From Terriglobia bacterium (GTDB lineage: Bacteria; Acidobacteriota; Terriglobia; Terriglobales; Acidobacteriaceae): DNA of 64,000 bases. Made by a program: the position numbers and the translations under genes. The stretch is taken from positions 124,001 through 188,000 of the forward strand of contig JAIQFP010000001.1 in assembly GCA_020073165.1 (NCBI GenBank). The letters run 5' to 3'. The notes beneath the pieces are model-generated. The model did no database searches, was not told the origin of the DNA, and worked only from the letters and a program-made list of their open reading frames with translations. Below, piece by piece: positions 8,742 to 16,737 of this stretch (within the stretch, counting starts at the first letter, position 1; each line of letters opens with the position of its first letter).

Positions 8742-8747
8742 TATAAT
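8742..8747 (+). promoter_or_regulatory. Candidate -10 box (TATAAT) for the alpha-hydroxy-acid oxidase
   Basis: A perfect TATAAT lies 26 bases before ATG 8774 in the divergent gap between mutL and the oxidase gene. No recognisable TTGACA-like -35 is present 16-18 bases upstream, so this is a partial promoter call. Confidence 0.35.
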
Positions 8748-8773
8748 CCGCCCGCGACCACGTGAAGGGACCC

Positions 8774-9955
8774 ATGTCCGAAACCAGCCCAGGCATGCAA
8801 CGCAAGTTGGATATCTACCAGTCGGGACTCGCTGGCAAGAAGCTTTCCGTCCCCATCCCCTTCACGCTCCTGGAAGCCAAGGCCAAAGAAATTCTCCCTC
8901 CGCAAGCCTACAACTACGTCGCCGGCGGCGCCGGCGGCGAGCGCACCATGCAAGCCAACCTGGACGCCTTTTCTCGCTGGCAGATCGTGCCGCGCATGCT
9001 GCGCGACGTTTCGCAACGCGACCTCAGCGTGGACGTGCTCGGCGCCCGGCTCTCTGCGCCCGTCCTGCTGGGGCCGGTCGGAGTGCAGGGGATCGTTCAC
9101 CCCGAAGCTGAGGTAGCCTCGGGCCACGCCGCGGCCGCTCTCGGCGTTCCATTCATTCTCAGCACGCTTTCCTCGCGCTCCATGGAGGATGTAGCCCAGG
9201 CTATGGGCGCCGCGCCGCGCTGGTTCCAGTTGTACTGGGGAAAAGATCCGGAAGTAACGGCCAGCATGCTGCAACGTGCCGAGAAGGCCGGATACAGCGC
9301 TCTGGTGGTGACGCTCGACACCCAGATGCTGGCCTGGCGCGAGCGTGATCTGCAAAATTCTTACTTGCCCTTTCTGCTGGGAAAGGGCCTGGCGAACTAT
9401 TTCACCGACCCCGCTTTTCGCGGCCAGCTGGCCCAGCCTCCGGAGGCTGACCCCGCAGCCGCAATTCGCTTGTGGGGCGCCGTATTCAGCAACACCGCCT
9501 TGAACTGGAAAGACCTCGACTGGCTGCGCCTCCACACCAAGCTGCCGATTGTACTAAAGGGCATTCAACATCCCGGCGATGGCAAGCGTGCCATAGACTG
9601 CGGAGTAGATGGAGTAATCGTCTCCAACCACGGTGGCCGGCAAGTGGACGGAGCCATCGCCTCGCTCGACGCCTTGCCAGCCGTGGTCGAAGCCGTCCAG
9701 GAGAAGATCGCCGTGCTGTTCGACAGCGGAATCCGCCGCGGCTCAGATGCCCTGAAGGCCATCGCCCTCGGCGCGAAAGCAGTGCTGCTGGGCCGCCTCT
9801 ACATCTGGGGCCTCGCCGTCGCCGGCGAACAGGGCGTGCGGGATGTGGTGCAAAATTTCCTGGCGGATTTTGATTTGACCCTCGGGCTGAGTGGGTATCG
9901 GTCGTGTGGAGAGCTCGATAGGTCGGCGCTCCGTCTCGAAAAGGGAAGTCACTAG
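8774..9955 (+). CDS. FMN-dependent alpha-hydroxy-acid oxidase/dehydrogenase
   Basis: A soluble TIM-barrel flavoenzyme of 393 residues in the lactate/glycolate oxidase, LldD and mandelate dehydrogenase family, oxidising an L-2-hydroxy acid to the 2-keto acid with FMN. Seen are the FMN-contacting APVLLGPVGVQG, FQLYWGKD, VVTLDTQMLAWRERD, the substrate-binding lysine in PIVLKGI, the catalytic histidine in SNHGGRQVDGA and the phosphate-binding FDSGIRRGSDALKA plus ALGAKAVLLGR. The exact substrate and electron acceptor cannot be told from sequence; lactate is the usual one. ATG 8774 is favoured over GTG 8762 because AAGGGA lies just upstream. Divergent from mutL. Confidence 0.9.
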   Translation: MSETSPGMQRKLDIYQSGLAGKKLSVPIPFTLLEAKAKEILPPQAYNYVAGGAGGERTMQANLDAFSRWQIVPRMLRDVSQRDLSVDVLGARLSAPVLLGPVGVQGIVHPEAEVASGHAAAALGVPFILSTLSSRSMEDVAQAMGAAPRWFQLYWGKDPEVTASMLQRAEKAGYSALVVTLDTQMLAWRERDLQNSYLPFLLGKGLANYFTDPAFRGQLAQPPEADPAAAIRLWGAVFSNTALNWKDLDWLRLHTKLPIVLKGIQHPGDGKRAIDCGVDGVIVSNHGGRQVDGAIASLDALPAVVEAVQEKIAVLFDSGIRRGSDALKAIALGAKAVLLGRLYIWGLAVAGEQGVRDVVQNFLADFDLTLGLSGYRSCGELDRSALRLEKGSH

Positions 9956-9972
9956 GACAGCATGTTGCTTTT

Positions 9973-10032
9973 GGGTGGCGCAGCGCTTCAGCGCTGCGAT
10001 ACCGTGCCATACGAGGAGCGGCTTTAGCCGCT
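9973..10032. repeat. REP hairpins upstream of the RAYT gene
   Basis: Two palindromes: CGCAGCGCT (9979-9987) with AGCGCTGCG (9990-9998), preceded by TTGGGTGG, and AGCGGCT (10017-10023) with AGCCGCT (10026-10032). The second ends 10 bases before the transposase start. The first is repeated, with the same GGGTGG tag, downstream of the gene and again inverted at 29276-29304. Confidence 0.8.
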
Positions 10033-10041
10033 GAGGTACGT

Positions 10042-10521
10042 ATGGCCATTCCGTATCGCGGCAACACCGGGCTCGGCACTTACTTCATCACTGCTTCCAC
10101 TGCCGGAAAACGTAGCCTGTTTCAAACCGAGAGAATGTCGCGATTATTCATTGAGGTGCTGCTTCACTACCGAGCCCAAGCAAGGTACGGACTGCACGAA
10201 TTTGTACTTATGCCCAACCACTTCCACCTGCTCATTACTCCGGCCGAGAGCTTGGAGCGCTCCCTTCAACTTATCAAAGGAGGATTCTCTTTTCGTGCCA
10301 GGAAGGAACTGGGGTTTGTCGGGGAGATCTGGCAAGGCAGCTTTTACGACCACAGCGTGCGGGACGTCCGCGATTATGACCGATGCCGAGACTACATTCT
10401 GAACAACCCCGTAAAGAGAGGGCTGGTTGCTTCGCCCGACGACTACCCTTACGGTTCTGCCGCCGGCTTTGTGTTGGACAAAGTTCCGCAGCGGCTAAAA
10501 CCGATTCTGGTGCCAGCCTGA
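10042..10521 (+). CDS. REP-associated tyrosine transposase (RAYT, Y1/IS200-like)
   Basis: A 159-residue single-strand DNA nuclease/transposase of the Y1 HUH family. The metal-binding histidine pair appears in LMPNHFHLLI near residues 56-65, and tyrosines that could be the nucleophile lie in DHSVRDVRDYDRCRDYI. RAYTs recognise and cut REP hairpins and are usually single-copy chromosomal genes rather than mobile ISs. The gene is bracketed by REP hairpins on both sides with the shared tag GGGTGGCGCAG, and the same hairpin occurs elsewhere in the window, which strongly supports the assignment. Length is normal for the family; it appears intact. Confidence 0.9.
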   Translation: MAIPYRGNTGLGTYFITASTAGKRSLFQTERMSRLFIEVLLHYRAQARYGLHEFVLMPNHFHLLITPAESLERSLQLIKGGFSFRARKELGFVGEIWQGSFYDHSVRDVRDYDRCRDYILNNPVKRGLVASPDDYPYGSAAGFVLDKVPQRLKPILVPA

Positions 10522-10553
10522 TCCGCAGCAGCTCTTGGGATATGCTGTTCTTG

Positions 10554-10708
10554 GGTGGCGCAGGCCTTCAGGCCTGCGGAGTAGCTCTCCCAATTTAGCC
10601 GCCTTTAGGCGCTGAGGCACTTGTTTGCCGCAGCACGCTCCCCTCAGCGGCTAAAGCCGGCAATCTTCATGCCCCGATTCGCAGCGCTAACGCGCTGCGC
10701 CACCCAAA
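10554..10708. repeat. REP hairpin cluster downstream of the RAYT gene
   Basis: A REP in the same orientation as the upstream one (GGGTGG tag, then CGCAGGCCT at 10559-10567 paired with AGGCCTGCG at 10570-10578), a small hairpin at 10597-10613, an AGCGGCT hairpin near 10646-10660, and an inverted REP at 10680-10699 (CGCAGCGC with GCGCTGCG) ending in CCACCC. The direct plus inverted layout is BIME-like. Confidence 0.75.
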
Positions 10709-10756
10709 AGCTCATCCCCGCCCCACCCAAGGGACACTCCAACCAATCACACCCAG

Positions 10757-12586
10757 CTAGGTCTTCTTCACCTGTATCCCCAGCTCCCGCAACTGCGCTT
10801 CGCTCACCGGAGTCGGCGCATCCACCATCAAATCGACCGCCCGCGCGGTCTTGGGGAAGGGAATCACCTCGCGCAAGCTCTCCGCTCCAGCCAGAATCAT
10901 CGCAATACGGTCGAGTCCTAGCGCGATCCCGCCATGCGGAGGCGTCCCATACTCCAGTGCTTCCAGGAAGAACCCAAACCGCGCCCGTGCCTCTTCCTCG
11001 GTCATGCCCAGCGCGTGAAAAATCTTGCGCTGGATATCCTGCCGATGAATACGAATCGACCCTGAACCCAGCTCGGTCCCATTCAGCACTACATCGTACG
11101 CCAGCGCCCGCACCGCGCCCGGATCAGACTCCAGCTTGTCCATGTCGCGCTCATGCGGCGAAGTGAACGGATGATGCGCCGCCGCCCAGCGCTGACCCTC
11201 TTCGTCGTACTCGAACATGGGGAAGTCCGTCACCCAGAGGAAGCGGTAGTCTTTGCCCGGATCGCCGGTCTTGCTGAATGCCCCATGCTTCGCCGCATAC
11301 CTCTGCGCCAGCGCCACCCGCAGCAGTCCTGCCGAGGTGTACACCGCGTGGTCGTGCTGCTTGACCTCGGGTTTGACACCGCCTTCGGAAGGATGTCCGC
11401 CCGGCTTGCCGTCGCCGGCCACGATCACAATTAGGTCATCGGCCTCAGTGCCAGCCTTTTTTCGAACCGCCGAAGTAGCCTCCGGAAAGTTTTTCTCCAG
11501 CCGCTTGAAGTCTTCAAACAGCTTCGCCCCACCCTTGGCTTTAAACAGCGGCTTGATGTCGTCACGTTCTTTCCGCGACAGCTCCCCGACTCTCGGAATG
11601 CGAATCGCCACCACCGGCAGAGTTGCGCTCACACCCAACGTCTGCAGATTTTCCGGCGCGAACGCCTCGCGCACGTCGGTCATCGCCGGCAGCCGCATGT
11701 CGGGCTTGTCGCTGCCGTACTGGCGAATGGCATCGTCATACGACATACGCGGGAACGGCGGCTTGATCTCATGTCCCCCGGCCTTGAACGCGGCCGTCAG
11801 GAATCCCTCGACCACCTCCCACACCCGCTCCGGTTGCGGGTACGACATCTCCAGATCAATCTGCGTAAACTCCGGCTGGCGGTCCGCCCGCAGGTCCTCG
11901 TCGCGGAAGCAGCGCACGATCTGAAAATACTTGTCGAAGCCCGAGATCATCAGGATCTGCTTGAACAGTTGCGGCGATTGCGGCAGCGCGTAGAACGATC
12001 CCGGCTGCACCCGGCTGGGTACCAGGTAGTCGCGCGCGCCCTCAGGCGTGGAGCGCGTCATGAACGGAGTTTCAATCTCAAAGAATCCCTGCGCCGAGAG
12101 ATAGTCGCGAATCGCAATCGCCACCCTGTGCCGCAGTTCGATGTTGCGCTGCATGGCTTCGCGGCGCAGATCAATGTAGCGATACTGCAGGCGCAGTTCT
12201 TCGTTGGGCAGCACGGTGTCACCCGGCAAGAACGGAGGCTGCTTGGCCTCGTTCAGGATGCGCAATTCTTCGGCGATCAGTTCGACCTCTCCGGTGGGAA
12301 TGTTCTTGTTTACCGTGTCCGGCACGCGCTGCCGGATCTTGCCGAGCGCCGCGATCACGTACTCGTTGCGCAACTCCCCCGCTTTGGCGTGCAGCGCGGG
12401 ATTCCTCTCCTTGTTGAACACGACCTGGGTCACGCCGGTACGGTCGCGCACGTCCACAAAGATAAGGTTGCCGAGGTCGCGGCGGCGGTTCACCCAACCC
12501 ATCAGCACCGCGGGTTTACCGGCATCGGAGAGGCGCAAGGCGCCGCACATGTGAGTCCGCCGGAGATCGCCTAAAAAGTCGAGCAA
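10757..12586 (-). CDS. aspS: Aspartate--tRNA ligase
   Basis: Class II aminoacyl-tRNA synthetase of 609 residues that charges tRNA-Asp. The N-terminal OB fold for the anticodon (VLMGWVNRRRDLGNLIFVDVRDR) is followed by the catalytic core with FETPFMTRSTPEGARDYLVP, the motif 2 loop FRDEDLRADRQPEFTQID, the bacterial GAD insertion domain, and motif 3 GIALGLDRIAMIL. Length fits the bacterial long form. Start is TTG 12586 with AAGAAGG about 7 bases upstream; no ATG lies nearby. Whether it also charges tRNA-Asn cannot be told here. Confidence 0.95.
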   Translation of the reverse strand: MLDFLGDLRRTHMCGALRLSDAGKPAVLMGWVNRRRDLGNLIFVDVRDRTGVTQVVFNKERNPALHAKAGELRNEYVIAALGKIRQRVPDTVNKNIPTGEVELIAEELRILNEAKQPPFLPGDTVLPNEELRLQYRYIDLRREAMQRNIELRHRVAIAIRDYLSAQGFFEIETPFMTRSTPEGARDYLVPSRVQPGSFYALPQSPQLFKQILMISGFDKYFQIVRCFRDEDLRADRQPEFTQIDLEMSYPQPERVWEVVEGFLTAAFKAGGHEIKPPFPRMSYDDAIRQYGSDKPDMRLPAMTDVREAFAPENLQTLGVSATLPVVAIRIPRVGELSRKERDDIKPLFKAKGGAKLFEDFKRLEKNFPEATSAVRKKAGTEADDLIVIVAGDGKPGGHPSEGGVKPEVKQHDHAVYTSAGLLRVALAQRYAAKHGAFSKTGDPGKDYRFLWVTDFPMFEYDEEGQRWAAAHHPFTSPHERDMDKLESDPGAVRALAYDVVLNGTELGSGSIRIHRQDIQRKIFHALGMTEEEARARFGFFLEALEYGTPPHGGIALGLDRIAMILAGAESLREVIPFPKTARAVDLMVDAPTPVSEAQLRELGIQVKKT

Positions 12587-12679
12587 GGAATGCCTTCTTG
12601 TCGGGATTGCGGCCTGAGCCGAATCAGAGATTATAAACGGGCGGTGGGGAAAGCGCGGTGATGAAGCGCCTCGTATCAG

Positions 12680-12827
12680 GGCATCGCTTCAGCGATGCCG
12701 TAACCACGGCCAAATCTGTGCGCCTTCAGGCGCTGCGAGCTCGGAGAGGATTTCACCCACCGCAGCCGCAGCGGCTGAAGCCGGGCTTGATTTCCGGGGC
12801 CGCGGCACGCCTGAAGGCATGCCCTGA
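12680..12827. repeat. Cluster of REP-like hairpins between aspS and the DUF4440-like gene
   Basis: GGCATCGCT (12680-12688) pairs with AGCGATGCC (12691-12699). Further short palindromes follow: GCGCCTTCAGGCGC near 12720, CAGCGGCTGAAGCCGG near 12770 and GGCACGCCTGAAGGCATGCC near 12805. The first hairpin has the same stem as one at 32835-32853. The gap between the two genes holds nothing else recognisable. Confidence 0.6.
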
Positions 12828-12849
12828 TGCGACCCGGAGCTTCCGACTC

Positions 12850-13344
12850 TCAGTCGGTGTCCAATGCACTCCACAAATTCGGAGTCTCTTGCTGGAACTT
12901 GAGCTTCCATTGCTCGCCCTGCTTTACCCAGGTGTCGCTGACGTGCACGTAGCGCGGGCGCTCGCCGGGTCTTACCGCGTCATAGGTCACCACGGCCGCG
13001 CCCTCATTGAGCGGGACCACTTCGAAGAAATAAAGGATGGGCCGTTGCTTGTCGCTGGCCGGCTTCGCAGGTTCCACATCTTCCAGCATGTCCGCCTTGC
13101 CGCTGCTGTTGCCATTGTTGTCAACGCCGACAAAATCGTCGGCGACGGTATTCTTCAGGTACTGCCGGTCTCCGCGTTCGTGGGCCGCAATAAACGCATG
13201 TTCGGTGTCGAGCAGCGTCTGGGCAAAAGGAGTGAGGCGCTGGGAGTCGGATGCGATCGCTTGCGAACCGGCAGCGCTGCTCTGGGCGAAAGAAGGCACC
13301 ACCAGCAAAAAGAACACAAACAGAAGAAGGCGCGTCTTCATCAT
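12850..13344 (-). CDS. Exported DUF4440/NTF2-like protein
   Basis: A protein of about 164 residues with a signal peptide (KTRLLLFVFFLLVVPSFAQ) and an NTF2-like alpha+beta fold: LLDTEHAFIAAHERGD, LKNTVADDFVGVDNNG and the closing VSDTWVKQGEQWKLKFQQ are typical of DUF4440/SnoaL-like proteins. The function of these periplasmic members is unknown. ATG 13344 is chosen because GGAG sits 5 bases before it; ATG 13341 is an equal alternative. It starts 8 bases after the hisS stop codon, so the two are probably cotranscribed and translationally coupled. Confidence 0.75.
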   Translation of the reverse strand: MMKTRLLLFVFFLLVVPSFAQSSAAGSQAIASDSQRLTPFAQTLLDTEHAFIAAHERGDRQYLKNTVADDFVGVDNNGNSSGKADMLEDVEPAKPASDKQRPILYFFEVVPLNEGAAVVTYDAVRPGERPRYVHVSDTWVKQGEQWKLKFQQETPNLWSALDTD

Positions 13345-13352
13345 GATCTCCA

Positions 13353-14639
13353 CTAAGAATTCCTGTTCGATTGTAACTTCTGCGGCAACTCGCCGCGGGG
13401 AACCGAAACCTGCTCACCGGTCTCCAGGTTCTTGAGCGCGAAGGCACCCGCCTTGACCTCATTCTCGCCCACTATGAGGGCAAACTTAGCGCTCATCTTG
13501 CTGGCGGTCTCGAACGATTTCTTCAGCCGGAACGTTTCATCGCCCATCTCGACCACCACATCGTGCCGGCGCAGTTCGCGGGCAATCCGCGCCGCTTCAC
13601 GGTTCATGCCCGCACCCAGCGGCGCAACGTACACGTCGGGCTTGCGCATCACCGCCTCGGCCGACTCCTTCAGCGCCAGCACCAGCCGGTCTTCGCCGAT
13701 GGCAAAGCCGATCCCCGGAGCGCTCGGTCCGCCCAGCGATTCAGAAAGTCCGTCGTAGCGGCCGCCGCCGAGAATCGCATTCTGCGCTCCCAGCGCCCCG
13801 TGCGTGAACTCGAACGCGGTACGCGTGTAGTAATCGAGCCCGCGCACCAGGCGATCGTTAAGCACGAAAGGCACGCCGACCGCCTTTAGAATGTCTTGCA
13901 CCTGCTCGAAGTGCTGGCGGCATCCCTCATCCAGAAACTGGCCGATGCGCGGCAGCGTCTCGATGATGGGCTGGTCCTCGGGCACCTTGCAGTCAAACAC
14001 GCGCAGCGGATTGGTGACCGCCCGTCGCTGGCAGTCGGCACACATTTTGCCGACCACCGGCTCCAGCGCCTTGCGCAAGGCCTCGTTGTAACCCTCGCGG
14101 TCCTTGGGACACCCGACAGAATTCAACTCCAAATTCCAATCGTTAATGCCCAGCCGGTCAAGAAAAGTCGCCAGCAGCTCCAGTACCTCGGCATCCCGCG
14201 CCGGAGACTCGCTGCCCGCCGTCGCCGGCCCAATGGCCTCCGCCCCAATCTGGTAGAACTGCCGGTACCGCCCCTTCTGCGGACGCTCCCGCCGAAACTG
14301 CGGCCCTATATAGAAGAGCTTGCTCAGACCGCGCTCCCACAGCTTGTGCTCAATGTAGGCGCGCACCACGCCGGCCGTATTCTCCGGCCGCAGGGTCAGG
14401 GACTGGCCTTTGTCCGACTGCGCGCGTCCGCGATCCTCCCACGTGTACATCTCCTTGGAGACGATGTCAGTCTCTTCGCCCACCGAGCGCGCAAACAGCT
14501 GCGTCTCCTCGAAGATCGGCGTGCGAATCTCCTGGAAGTTGTAAGCCCGGAACACATCACGCGCTGCCGCCTCGACAAAATTCCACAACGCCGTCTCCGG
14601 CGGAAGCAGGTCGCGCGTGCCTCGCACAGCCTTGATCAT
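13353..14639 (-). CDS. hisS: Histidine--tRNA ligase
   Basis: Class II synthetase of 428 residues charging tRNA-His. Visible are motif 1 around YNFQEIRTPIFEET, motif 2 FRRERPQKGRYRQFYQIG, the histidine-binding LVRGLDYYTRTAFE, motif 3 PGIGFAIGEDRL, and the C-terminal anticodon-binding domain beginning VYVAPLG. Length is standard. ATG 14639. It is followed 8 bases later by the DUF4440-like gene. The upstream gap holds a nested palindromic repeat (14671-14730) and a heptamer array. Confidence 0.95.
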   Translation of the reverse strand: MIKAVRGTRDLLPPETALWNFVEAAARDVFRAYNFQEIRTPIFEETQLFARSVGEETDIVSKEMYTWEDRGRAQSDKGQSLTLRPENTAGVVRAYIEHKLWERGLSKLFYIGPQFRRERPQKGRYRQFYQIGAEAIGPATAGSESPARDAEVLELLATFLDRLGINDWNLELNSVGCPKDREGYNEALRKALEPVVGKMCADCQRRAVTNPLRVFDCKVPEDQPIIETLPRIGQFLDEGCRQHFEQVQDILKAVGVPFVLNDRLVRGLDYYTRTAFEFTHGALGAQNAILGGGRYDGLSESLGGPSAPGIGFAIGEDRLVLALKESAEAVMRKPDVYVAPLGAGMNREAARIARELRRHDVVVEMGDETFRLKKSFETASKMSAKFALIVGENEVKAGAFALKNLETGEQVSVPRGELPQKLQSNRNS

Positions 14640-14670
14640 TCTCTCTGCTTTCTGTTGCCTAACAAAAATC

Positions 14671-14730
14671 TGTCATCCTGAGCGGAGAAAGTTCATTCGC
14701 TTGCGAATGAACTTGCGTAGTCGAAGGACC
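14671..14730. repeat. Composite intergenic repeat with a nested 12-bp palindrome
   Basis: The outer text TGTCATCCTGAGCGGAG ... GTAGTCGAAGGACC is a type of interspersed word; related fragments occur at 4690-4735, 8703-8730 and 59549-59566. Inside it sits a perfect inverted repeat, AAGTTCATTCGC (14689-14700) with its complement at 14703-14714 and a TT loop, as if one palindrome had been inserted in another. Confidence 0.55.
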
Positions 14731-14784
14731 CCGCGTTTCTCAATCCCGGCATCGGTGTTCCAGGGAATTCTCCCCATGCCCAGG

Positions 14785-14819
14785 CTGACTCCTGACTACC
14801 GACTCCTGACTCCTTCTTT
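14785..14819. repeat. Heptamer array (CTGACTC type)
   Basis: Units of exactly 7 bases: CTGACTC, CTGACTA, CCGACTC, CTGACTC and a degenerate CTTCTTT. The array overlaps the last codons of the gamma-carbonic-anhydrase-like gene, whose C-terminal residues GVRSR are therefore encoded by the repeat. Confidence 0.7.
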
Positions 14820-15320
14820 TAGATACTCATCCTTGTACCCCAGATAATTCCTCGCGTACTGCAAAATCATCTCCTGATCCTTCTCCCCCAGCTTGCGCCG
14901 AAACTTCCCCGGCGATCCCACCCACAGCGAGCCCGGCTCCACCACCGTCTTTTCCGGAATCAGAGTCCCCGCTGCAATGATCGATCCCGCCCCAATCCGC
15001 GCCCCATTAAGAATGATCGCGCCCATCCCGATCAGGCAACGATCTTCCACCGTGCACCCGTGCAAAGTCACGGAGTGACCAACGGTCACGTACTCGCCCA
15101 CAAACACGCCGTATTTCTCCTTCATGCCATGCAGCACGCTGCAATCCTGCACGTTGGAATGGGCGCCGATGCGGATGGCATACACATCGCCGCGTACCAC
15201 CGCATTCATCCACACGCTGGCATGCTCGCCGAGCGCCACATCGCCGATGATCTGCGCGGATTCATCTACGTAGCAGGAAGCCGGAATGGTTGGCGAGGTT
15301 CCTTTATAGGAACGAATCAT
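14796..15320 (-). CDS. Gamma-carbonic-anhydrase-family hexapeptide-repeat protein
   Basis: A 174-residue left-handed beta-helix protein of the PaaY/YrdA/gamma-CA family. Metal-site-like histidines are seen in IGAHSNVQDCSVLH and VGHSVTLHGC, within the hexapeptide repeats IGDVALGEHASVWMNAVVRGD to IGAGSIIAAGTLI. Members are zinc or iron proteins; some are carbonic anhydrases and others thioesterase-like or of unknown activity. The start is ATG 15320, where the fold begins; an upstream extension to 15437 has no family resemblance. The last residues lie in a heptamer array, which suggests the natural stop was replaced by repeat sequence. Confidence 0.85.
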   Translation of the reverse strand: MIRSYKGTSPTIPASCYVDESAQIIGDVALGEHASVWMNAVVRGDVYAIRIGAHSNVQDCSVLHGMKEKYGVFVGEYVTVGHSVTLHGCTVEDRCLIGMGAIILNGARIGAGSIIAAGTLIPEKTVVEPGSLWVGSPGKFRRKLGEKDQEMILQYARNYLGYKDEYLKEGVRSR

Positions 15321-15518
15321 AAGCTCGGAAAACGAACATAACACGCCGCCTGTCCGGCGCGTAAGGGGCCCGCCCTTCCAGTGGGGATCGGGGCGTCCTT
15401 TTAACAAATCAATGACAACTGGCGCAATCGGCTGCATTAAGCTCTTGCCGCGCGATTGGCGGCCCCGGCTATATCGCCAACGCCGCCCAAATCGGACGGA
15501 ATCGATTCAGGAGGAGCA

Positions 15519-16628
15519 ATGCGTTTGCGCCCAAGCTTCCAGCCGCGAACCATGGTGCTGTGGGTCGTGATGTTGCTGGCTACATGCGCCACTGTCGCCG
15601 CCCAAACCTCCATCTGGCACCCTGTTCAAGTGCCGTTTCCGCAACGGGCCGGCAACCTGCTCGCCGCCATTGATGCCGACTCCCCCACGGATGTCTGGGC
15701 CGTCGGCTTGTCGGCATTGCATTTTGATGGCAATACCTGGACGCCGTTGGCGATCAGGGGTACCGGCGTCACCCTGAACGGCGTGACCGTGATTTCCGCC
15801 GCCGACGTCTGGGGTGCCGGAGAATTCCAGGACCAGGGAGGCATCGTCCATCCCAGTCTGCAGCATTTTGACGGTACCCGCTGGGTGTCGGTCGCCAGCT
15901 TCGACCCGGGGGCCGGACTCTCCCTGAGCGCCATCGACGCCATCTCCAGCACTGATGTCTGGGCCGCCGGATGGATCGTGGATGTGGCCTGCGATTGTAT
16001 CCAGGATTTTGTCGAGCACTGGAACGGCAGCAAATGGGTCGCGCTCAGCGTTCCATTTCTTAGCGGCAGCCATTTTCTTCAGGGGATTGTGGCGCGTTCT
16101 TCCTCTGACATCTGGGTTGTCGGCTATCAAAGCCTGAACGGCGAGTTGGATGGCCAGGCGGAAACCATGCACTGGAACGGCACAGCCTGGTCGGTGGTGA
16201 CCGTGCAAAGTGCCCCGCGCAGCCGGTTCAACGCGGTGGCTGCGTTCGCCGCCAATGATGTGTGGGCCATCGGGATCACGAACCAAACCACCCTCGCCCA
16301 GCATTGGGACGGCGCCAGTTGGAAAACCGTCAGCACGCCGAGCACCAGCGACGTCAACAACAACCTGTTCGGGATGGCGGGCATCGCCTCAAACAATCTG
16401 TGGGCAGTGGGCCAGCACTATAGCGACTCGGCGAGTATCAAGCCGCTCATCCTGCATTGGGATGGGACGCAGTGGACTCTGAGTAACGCTCCGCTGGTAG
16501 GGAAAAGCGACACCCTTTTCGACGCTGTGGGCTTTGCCTCCGGAGAAGTGTGGTTGGCGGGAACTTGGATTAACAACAAATTGCCCATTTTCAAACCGCT
16601 GATCCTGTTCACGAATCAGGGACAATGA
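15519..16628 (+). CDS. Secreted protein with repeated DVWAVG/W(D/N)G blades
   Basis: A protein of 369 residues with a signal peptide (MVLWVVMLLATCATVAAQ) and about seven imperfect repeats of roughly 45 residues, each combining a DVWAVG-like turn with a HWDGxxW-like strand (for example DVWAVGLSALHFDGNTW, DVWAAGWIV, DIWVVGYQS, DVWAIGITN, NLWAVGQHY). This layout suggests a secreted beta-propeller; ligand or partner is unknown. Similar proteins are frequent in soil Acidobacteriota. ATG 15519 is well supported by AGGAGG at 15509-15514; an upstream in-frame ATG at 15456 has no such site. Stands alone, divergent from the gamma-CA-like gene. Confidence 0.75.
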   Translation: MRLRPSFQPRTMVLWVVMLLATCATVAAQTSIWHPVQVPFPQRAGNLLAAIDADSPTDVWAVGLSALHFDGNTWTPLAIRGTGVTLNGVTVISAADVWGAGEFQDQGGIVHPSLQHFDGTRWVSVASFDPGAGLSLSAIDAISSTDVWAAGWIVDVACDCIQDFVEHWNGSKWVALSVPFLSGSHFLQGIVARSSSDIWVVGYQSLNGELDGQAETMHWNGTAWSVVTVQSAPRSRFNAVAAFAANDVWAIGITNQTTLAQHWDGASWKTVSTPSTSDVNNNLFGMAGIASNNLWAVGQHYSDSASIKPLILHWDGTQWTLSNAPLVGKSDTLFDAVGFASGEVWLAGTWINNKLPIFKPLILFTNQGQ

Positions 16629-16737
16629 GGGGGGAGGATAGCCCGCACTCGCCGTTCGTCCGCATTCCAGAAAATGTTCCGGATGGCTTCGCCCGGCGAG
16701 TGAGTGGCCATTGGCAATTCCTGTTACGCGTGTGTTG

